From Taudactylus pleione (Eukaryota; Chordata; Amphibia; Anura; Myobatrachidae), in assembly GCA_031769625.1 (NCBI GenBank), contig JAUIMM010000200.1, positions 49,808,001 through 49,872,000 of the forward strand: a stretch of 64,000 nucleotides of DNA, read 5' to 3'. Position 1 is the first letter of the stretch. Each line of letters starts with the position of its first letter. The position numbers were made by a program, and so were the translations under genes. Positions 59,111 through 64,000 of the stretch are shown here, one piece after another. The notes under the pieces were generated by a model. The model did no database searches. It saw only the letters and a program-made list of their open reading frames with translations, and had not been told where the DNA came from.

Positions 59111-59437
59111 GTGTCTGATAATACATTAGCCGTCAGATTAAGGGTTTGATAACACAGTAGCTACCAGATTAGAGGTCAGCTATACAATGATCATCACATT
59201 ATGTCTAATATTAAACTACTAGATACATTATCAGATATCTGCTATACAGAAGTCTCTAGACTATGGGTCTTGTAATACAATAACCACCATATTAGAGGTC
59301 TTATGCAGTACATAAATGACCATATATAAGGGCCTATCCATTAGGCGACCTGAAAGTCTGAAGTATAGCGTTCAGATCTTCAGGTCGCCGAGGTGCGGTG
59401 CCCACACTGAACGGCGTAACATGACATTCAGTGAAGG

Positions 59438-59613
59438 CAGTGGCGTAAGTTCATCCCAGACGCCCGGAGGCAAGTTATCATTTAGTGCCCCCCTATCCCC
59501 CATATTTACAGCCCTAACTGGGCTGAATATATTGTGGGTGACAGAGCAGGTTCCCCTTCAGTGCTGGCGCCCGGCGGCAGGCGCCTCCATTGTCTCCCAT
59601 ACTTCTGCCCCTG
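59438..59613. mobile_element. hAT MITE (176 bp)
   Basis: Ends CAGTGGCGTAAG and CTTCTGCCCCTG, with a perfect 8-bp duplication AGTGAAGG (59430-59437, 59614-59621). Confidence 0.85.
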
Positions 59614-59673
59614 AGTGAAGGAGTCCGAACTCCTGTCTCTGAACATGCCGAACCTGACAAGTGTCGTCAGATT

Positions 59674-59842
59674 GAGGGGCATATTCAGCAGACAGTTGGG
59701 GTCGGCAAGGACCCAGCGTGCACGCGCATCGCTGGTCCTTGCCGGCTATCCATTACCCGACTTTGTGAACAATGCGACCAAAACCTCCTGATTTTGGTTG
59801 GATTGTTCACCAAGTTGGGTAATTGTAGGCCCTTTTAGAGGT
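59674..59842. mobile_element. Hairpin repeat with GGCAAGGACC stem
   Basis: The stems GGCAAGGACC/GGTCCTTGCC and CCCGACTTTGTGAACAAT/ATTGTTCACCAAGTTGGG follow each other. A partial relative lies at 58320-58410. The ends GGGGCATATTCAG and TAGGCCCTTTT are imperfect. Confidence 0.55.
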
Positions 59843-59982
59843 CTGTTACTGGGGGCGGTATTCAATTGTATCACCCCCCTATGCGACCGACAGAAGCTAT
59901 TCAATTGTTGCTCCTGTCGGGCGCAATCAGACTGATGTGCATTAGTTTTAATCAGTCTTATCCAGAAAAAAAAATCCACTGA

Positions 59983-60727
59983 TACCCCATTCACACTGAA
60001 AATCAAATTACCGGGTAAAGCACTTTTACCTGGTAATTTGCTGAACAACACAGGCAGTACGCTCGCAAGTGGGTCGATGTTCCCCACTGCGTATGCGCAC
60101 GACGGAGGGAGCTCCGTCGTACGCATGCACAAGATCTGGGGAGCGACGGGCTTTCCATCGCTCCGGGTCTCGCACCAAAGGGGGCGTGCTGTCGATGTTG
60201 ATTGACAGCACGCCCCCTTTGGTGGGCGTGCCAGGGGCGTGCCTGCCAGACGGAGGCGTTCCCATGGGAACGCCTACCGTTTCAAGCCGGCCCCACTGAC
60301 ATCACTAGTGATGTCAGTGGGAGTGATTTTCGCTCTGATAGAGCCAAAATCACTCCAGGGCTTGCGGCAGCGAGACCCTACCGCAGGGTCTCCGTCGCAA
60401 GCCCGATGGTCGCGATGGTCAAGACCATCGCGACCATCATCATGGACGCTCACTCTAGCTGTGGCTGGTAACCCACAGCTATGCGAGCGTTCATGAGGAC
60501 GCTCCAAAAAAAGGTAGGAGGGCCCTGATTCAGAGCGAGCGCTCTGGTCAGAGCGTTCAGCTCTGAATCAGGCCCTTAATTCCCGGGTCTCTGACCCTGC
60601 AAAACACCAGGGTAGGAGACCCGGGAAATACGTCCAGGGATGACCCTTTCACACAGGAAAAAAACCTGTGTTGTTCAGCAAATTACTGGGTAAAAGTGCT
60701 TTACCCGGTAATTTGATTTTCGGGGTA
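59983..60727. mobile_element. TACCCC-family hairpin MITE, host to a nested MITE
   Basis: TACCCCATTCACACTG at the left and CGGGGTA at the right, with long arms AAATTACCGGGTAAAGCACT / AGTGCTTTACCCGGTAATTT. The flanks TGA/TGG match at 2 of 3 bases. Its ends resemble those of element E (14204), which carries a Myb gene. The nested element occupies 60057-60575. Confidence 0.7.
60057..60575. mobile_element. Multi-hairpin Harbinger MITE, copy 6, left end missing
   Basis: Reverse orientation to copy 1. In order: the ATGCGCACGACGGAG/CTCCGTCGT stem, GGAGCGACGG/CATCGCTCC, the CAAAGGGGGCGTGCTGTC stem, AGGCGTTCCCATGGGAACGCCT, CACTGACATCAC stem, AGTGATTTTCGCTCT stem, GGGCTTGCGGCAGCGAGACC nested stem, CGCGATGGTC/GACCATCGCG, the TAGCTGTGG/CCACAGCTA stem, and the 55-bp terminal palindrome (60522-60575). 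The first 40 bp with the left TIR are gone. Confidence 0.85.
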
Positions 60728-60861
60728 TGGACTAGAACCGGCAAACCCACCCGACATTTAAATGCTGAGAAAAAGCCAGGAAATTTCACACATTCTGTGT
60801 GAAAATAGTATTATTGATAAATTTACCCCTTGGAGCTAAAATGCCCGGAATATTGTTCAAG

Positions 60862-62355
60862 AGACATAAAACCAGAGCCGGCCCTAGGCATAGGCATTAT
60901 AAGCAAAAGCCTAGGGGCGACTCAGAATGCTAGGGGCATTCCTCCTCCTCCTCTCTCCCCCCCGCCGCTAGCCGCTGCTTCCATCTACCCCAGAGCTGGC
61001 ACAGCTACCCAGTGACTTTACCCCTGCGCGCTGCCGCGATCGGAGATCTCCCATCGGGCAGCGCAGCTGATGGTCAGGCGCCCAGCTCCTTCTCTGCTAT
61101 CTCCCCCCGGGTGCCAGCAGAACTCCTGAGCTCCAACTTCCGGGTCCTGCAGTGCACTATGGGAGTGACGTCATAACGTCACTCCCATAGTTCCGAAGAG
61201 CGGGCGCCGGGGACGGACGTCAGCAGCAGGCACTTTAGCGGGAGCGGGGTTTAAGGTAAGGATGGTTTTTTTTTTGTGTGTGTATGTCAGTGTGCAGCGG
61301 GGAGCCCCCCTTACTACCTGGGGCATAACAGGGGCCTTATTACCTGGAGCATAACAGGGGCCTTACTACCTGGGACATAACAGGGGCCTTATTACCTGGG
61401 GCATTACAGGGGCCTTACTACCTGGGGCATAACAGGGGCCTTATTACCTGGGACATAACAGGGGGCTTACTACCTGGGGCATAACAGGTGCCTTACTACG
61501 TGGGGCATAACAGGGGCCTTACTACCTGGAGCATTACAGGGGCCTTACTACCTGAGGTATAACAGGGGGCTTACTACCTGGGGCATAACAGGGCCTTACT
61601 ACCAGGGGCATAACAGGGGCCTTACTACCTGGGGCATAATATGGGGGCATAACAGGGGCCTTACTACCAGGGGCATAATATGGGGGAATAATGGGCCTTA
61701 CTACCTGGGCCATAATATGGGGGCATAACAGGGGCCTGCCTTACTACAGGGGGAATAATATGGGGGCATAACGGGCCTGGCTTACTACAGGGGGAATAAT
61801 ATGGGGGCATAATAGGGGCCTGCTTTACTACAGGGGGCATAATAGGGGCCTGCCTTACTACTGGGGGTATAATATGGGGGCATTACAGGGGCCTGCCTTA
61901 CTACTGGGGGCATTACAGGGGCTTGCCTTACTACTGGGGGCATCATGTGGGGGCACTACAGGGGCCTTACTACTGGGGGCACTATTGGGAGCACTACAAC
62001 TGGGGGTACTACAGGGGCCCTTACTACTGGGGGCACTACAAGGGCATTACAACTGGGGGAACTACAGAGGCCCTTACTACTAGTGGCATTGCAGGGGCAT
62101 TAGTACTGGCAGCACTACTACAAGGGGCATTATTACCAGGGGGCATTGTTACCAGGAGCATTACTCCAGGGGGTATTACTACTGGGGGCACTGCGTAAGG
62201 GGCACAATTACAGTGGGCATTGCATAAGGGGCACCATTACAGTGGGCTTTTAGTGTTTTAGAGGAACTACTGTGGGTAATGTGTAAGACCTAAGTTAGCT
62301 GGGGCCCCTTAAAAATTTTGCTATGGGGCCCAAAAAGTTCTAGTTACGCCCCTGG
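60862..62355. repeat. hAT-like repeat with long internal minisatellite
   Basis: The left end CAGAGCCGGCCCTAGGCA and the right end CTAGTTACGCCCCTG are both hAT-like but belong to different families, so two elements may be merged. From about 61310 to 62290 some 30 units (GGGGCATAACAGGGGCCTTA and CTGGGGGCACTACAG) recur with drift. Confidence 0.6.
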
Positions 62356-62427
62356 TGTCTATATATGTATGGGTATATATACATGTGTGTGTTTGTGTGT
62401 ATGAGTAAATACATGAGTATGTATGGG

Positions 62428-62459
<32 letters not shown>

Positions 62460-62695
62460 GTATGTGCGTGTGTATGTATGGGTATATGTATGTGTGTGTT
62501 ATGTATGGGTATATGTGTGTATTTATGGGTATGTATGTATGGGTATATATGTGTGTATGTTTGTATGTATGGGTATATATATGCGTGCGTATGTATGAAT
62601 GTATGGGTATATGTGTGAGTGTGTGTTTGTATGTATGGGTATATATATGTGTGCATTTGTATGTATGGGTATATATATATATATATATATATATT
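62356..62695. repeat. TATG/GTATA-rich microsatellite
   Basis: Low-complexity TATGTATGGGTATATA array ending in (AT)n. ORFs through it are artefacts. Confidence 0.95.
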
Positions 62696-62769
62696 ACCAG
62701 TTACTAAGCACCTTCTAGTCTGTCCATTAATTCTGTAAAGTGCTGCCTGTCTTTAAAGAAAATGCCTAT

Positions 62770-64000
62770 GGGGTCCCTGCATTTGTTTGGACTCGGAATA
62801 ACTTCTGTGTATGTATATATATATTCGTACCTACTTACCATCATGGTGGATTTAATCAATCAGTTGATCTATATAGGTTTGGGAGAAACTTAAGGTTAAA
62901 AGAATATTTTGATGAAGCAACACCTATAACGAAGCAGACGATGTTTAAAAAGAAATCTCATTTTGATCCCCAGTCGAAAAATGCTAGTCTCAAGACTTAT
63001 TTGAGGCTAGTACAAAATCAGCTTGTTAAACATCAACCATCTAAGTTATACAATAATTACCATCAAAGGAATTATCGGCATTAAAACAACTAAGAGAAAA
63101 CCCCAATATCGTTATTAGATCTGCCGATAAGGGGGGTGCGATTGTGGTTCAGGACTGGGTAGATTACGATACAGAGATTTGTAGACAGTTGTCGGATCAA
63201 GCAGTATACCTTAAATTAGATATTAATCCAATGGTTAACATAAAACGCCAAATAGACTGTTTTCTGGGAGAAGCCTTGACACATAGATGGATTAATGAAG
63301 ATGAGTGGCCTTTTCTAACAGTAGACCATCCAAGATGTCCTATAATTTATACACTCCCAAAAATTCACAAATCAACCATATGTCCACCCGGAAGACCCAT
63401 AGTATCTGCCATAGGCTCCATTCTACAACCGCTTGCCATTTTTGTTGAACCTCTGGTTCTCAGTAGCGCTAGTTACATTCGTGATACTGGTGACTTTTTG
63501 CAGAAGATCAGGAAATTGATCAATATAAGCAGTGATATTTCTCTGGCAACAATGGATGTCAATTCACTATATACCGTTATTCCACATGGAGATGGTATGG
63601 AGGTCCTAGAGAAGGCTCTAAAGAAGGGTTCAGGAAATGTTGTGCCTACTGAGTGTATCCTGGAGCTGGCATCATTTGTGTTGAAACGAAATCATTTTAA
63701 ATACAAGGATGCGTATTATATGCAACTGACGGGAACAGCGATGGGCTCTAGTTTGGCGCCCTCTTATGCTAATCTCTATATGACACACTACGAGGAACAA
63801 CACATTTACCCTCAATTTGGTTCTCAAATAGTATTTTATTGCCGCTTCACCGACGATGTTTTTCTTTTATGGCGTGGAACAATTGCATCCTTTGAAGCAA
63901 TGGTCTCTGCCCTAAATGCATTAAACACCCCAATTCATTTCACATTTCAAGTCGATTCTACAACAGTGAACTTTCTGGATGTTTCCATTAGTGTTCAAGA
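62770..64000 (+). CDS. Penelope-like element reverse transcriptase (partial, one frameshift)
   Basis: The N-terminal part is in one frame (FVPTYHHGGFNQSVDLYRFG, then NLRLKEYF) and ends at 63084. A one-base frameshift near 63055-63062 moves to the frame that is open from 63057 to the window end, over 310 codons. This frame shows the Penelope-like RT motifs: SADKGGAIVVQDW, YTLPKIHKS, GRPIVSAIGS, ATMDVNSLYTVIPH, LTGTAMGSSLAPSYANLYM, YCRFTDDVFLLWRG (the catalytic D pair is FTDD) and VNFLDVSISV. It would reverse-transcribe its own RNA; the GIY-YIG endonuclease usual for Penelope/Poseidon/Neptune types would lie beyond base 64000. The 5' side abuts a microsatellite, so the element may be 5'-truncated. 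Confidence 0.93.

Larger units (their letters stand above)
56995..59315. repeat. Old minisatellite split by an L1 and a hAT
   Basis: Units of about 35-40 bp (ACAGTAGCCACCAGATTAGA, GGTCTGCTATAC) occur at 56995-57070, 57600-57760 and 59111-59315. The array is interrupted by the L1 3' end and by the hAT at 57768. Confidence 0.6.

Noticed and set aside
61874..62198. ORFs with GALQGPALLLG repeats
   Set aside because: Direct translation of a minisatellite with no start context or conservation.
62770..64000. Non-LTR LINE or telomerase as source of the reverse transcriptase
   Set aside because: KGGAIVV, the PKIHK...GRPIVS block and the GTAMGSSLAPSYANLYM pattern are those of Penelope-like elements, not of LINE RTs or TERT.

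Overview
The window looks like intergenic or intronic DNA from a large vertebrate genome, most likely an anuran amphibian. No host exon, tRNA or rRNA gene could be supported. Almost every recognisable gene belongs to a mobile element. The mix is PIF/Harbinger transposons and very many derivatives, hAT and Tc1 DNA transposons, Ty3/gypsy LTR elements, an L1-like 3' end, a Penelope-like reverse transcriptase, and short retroposon tails ending in (ATAAT)n. The organism call is inference; no search could be run.

Layout. 1-3336: gag-like remnant with a Ty3/gypsy 3' LTR, then a small inverted-repeat element. 3461-5076: two Harbinger-type MITEs, one of them a string of hairpins. 5749-6696: hAT-like element containing a minisatellite. 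6746-14128: element A, a nearly intact 7.4-kb Harbinger with CTA target duplications and three genes: a four-exon Myb/SANT-like protein (minus), a two-exon DDE transposase (plus) and a second, different three-exon Myb/SANT-like protein (minus). 14204-16983: a second family with TTA duplications, carrying a trihelix/Myb gene but no transposase and invaded by a MITE. 17742-24955: hairpin MITEs, a solo LTR, and hATs nested in an old retroposon. 25647-30738: more hairpin MITEs, an internally deleted Ty3/gypsy chromovirus on the minus strand (TGTAT duplications) and a hAT. 31890-37960: diverged non-autonomous repeats and MITEs. 39954-49487: element B, a second 9.5-kb Harbinger with the same three genes, exon phases and orientations, but decayed (nonsense codon, frameshifts, a 1.24-kb tandem duplication, and a right end that is half of a hairpin MITE). 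50534-54607: hAT-like and minisatellite sequence. 54610-56253: Tc1 element with about 220-bp inverted repeats and a broken DD34E transposase. 56316-62355: hairpin MITEs, an L1 3' end, hATs and a minisatellite-rich repeat. 62770-64000: Penelope-like reverse transcriptase running off the end.

How the genes work together. In Harbinger elements the transposase cuts and pastes, and a Myb/SANT-like partner is known to help bring it to DNA (the domesticated pair HARBI1/NAIF1 descends from such proteins). Elements A and B each carry two such partners, with a conserved gene order. This makes a three-component version of the system the strongest candidate here for something under-described. The second is the family of MITEs built from ten or so consecutive, nearly perfect hairpins. 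Several of these stems differ between copies by matched changes on both arms.
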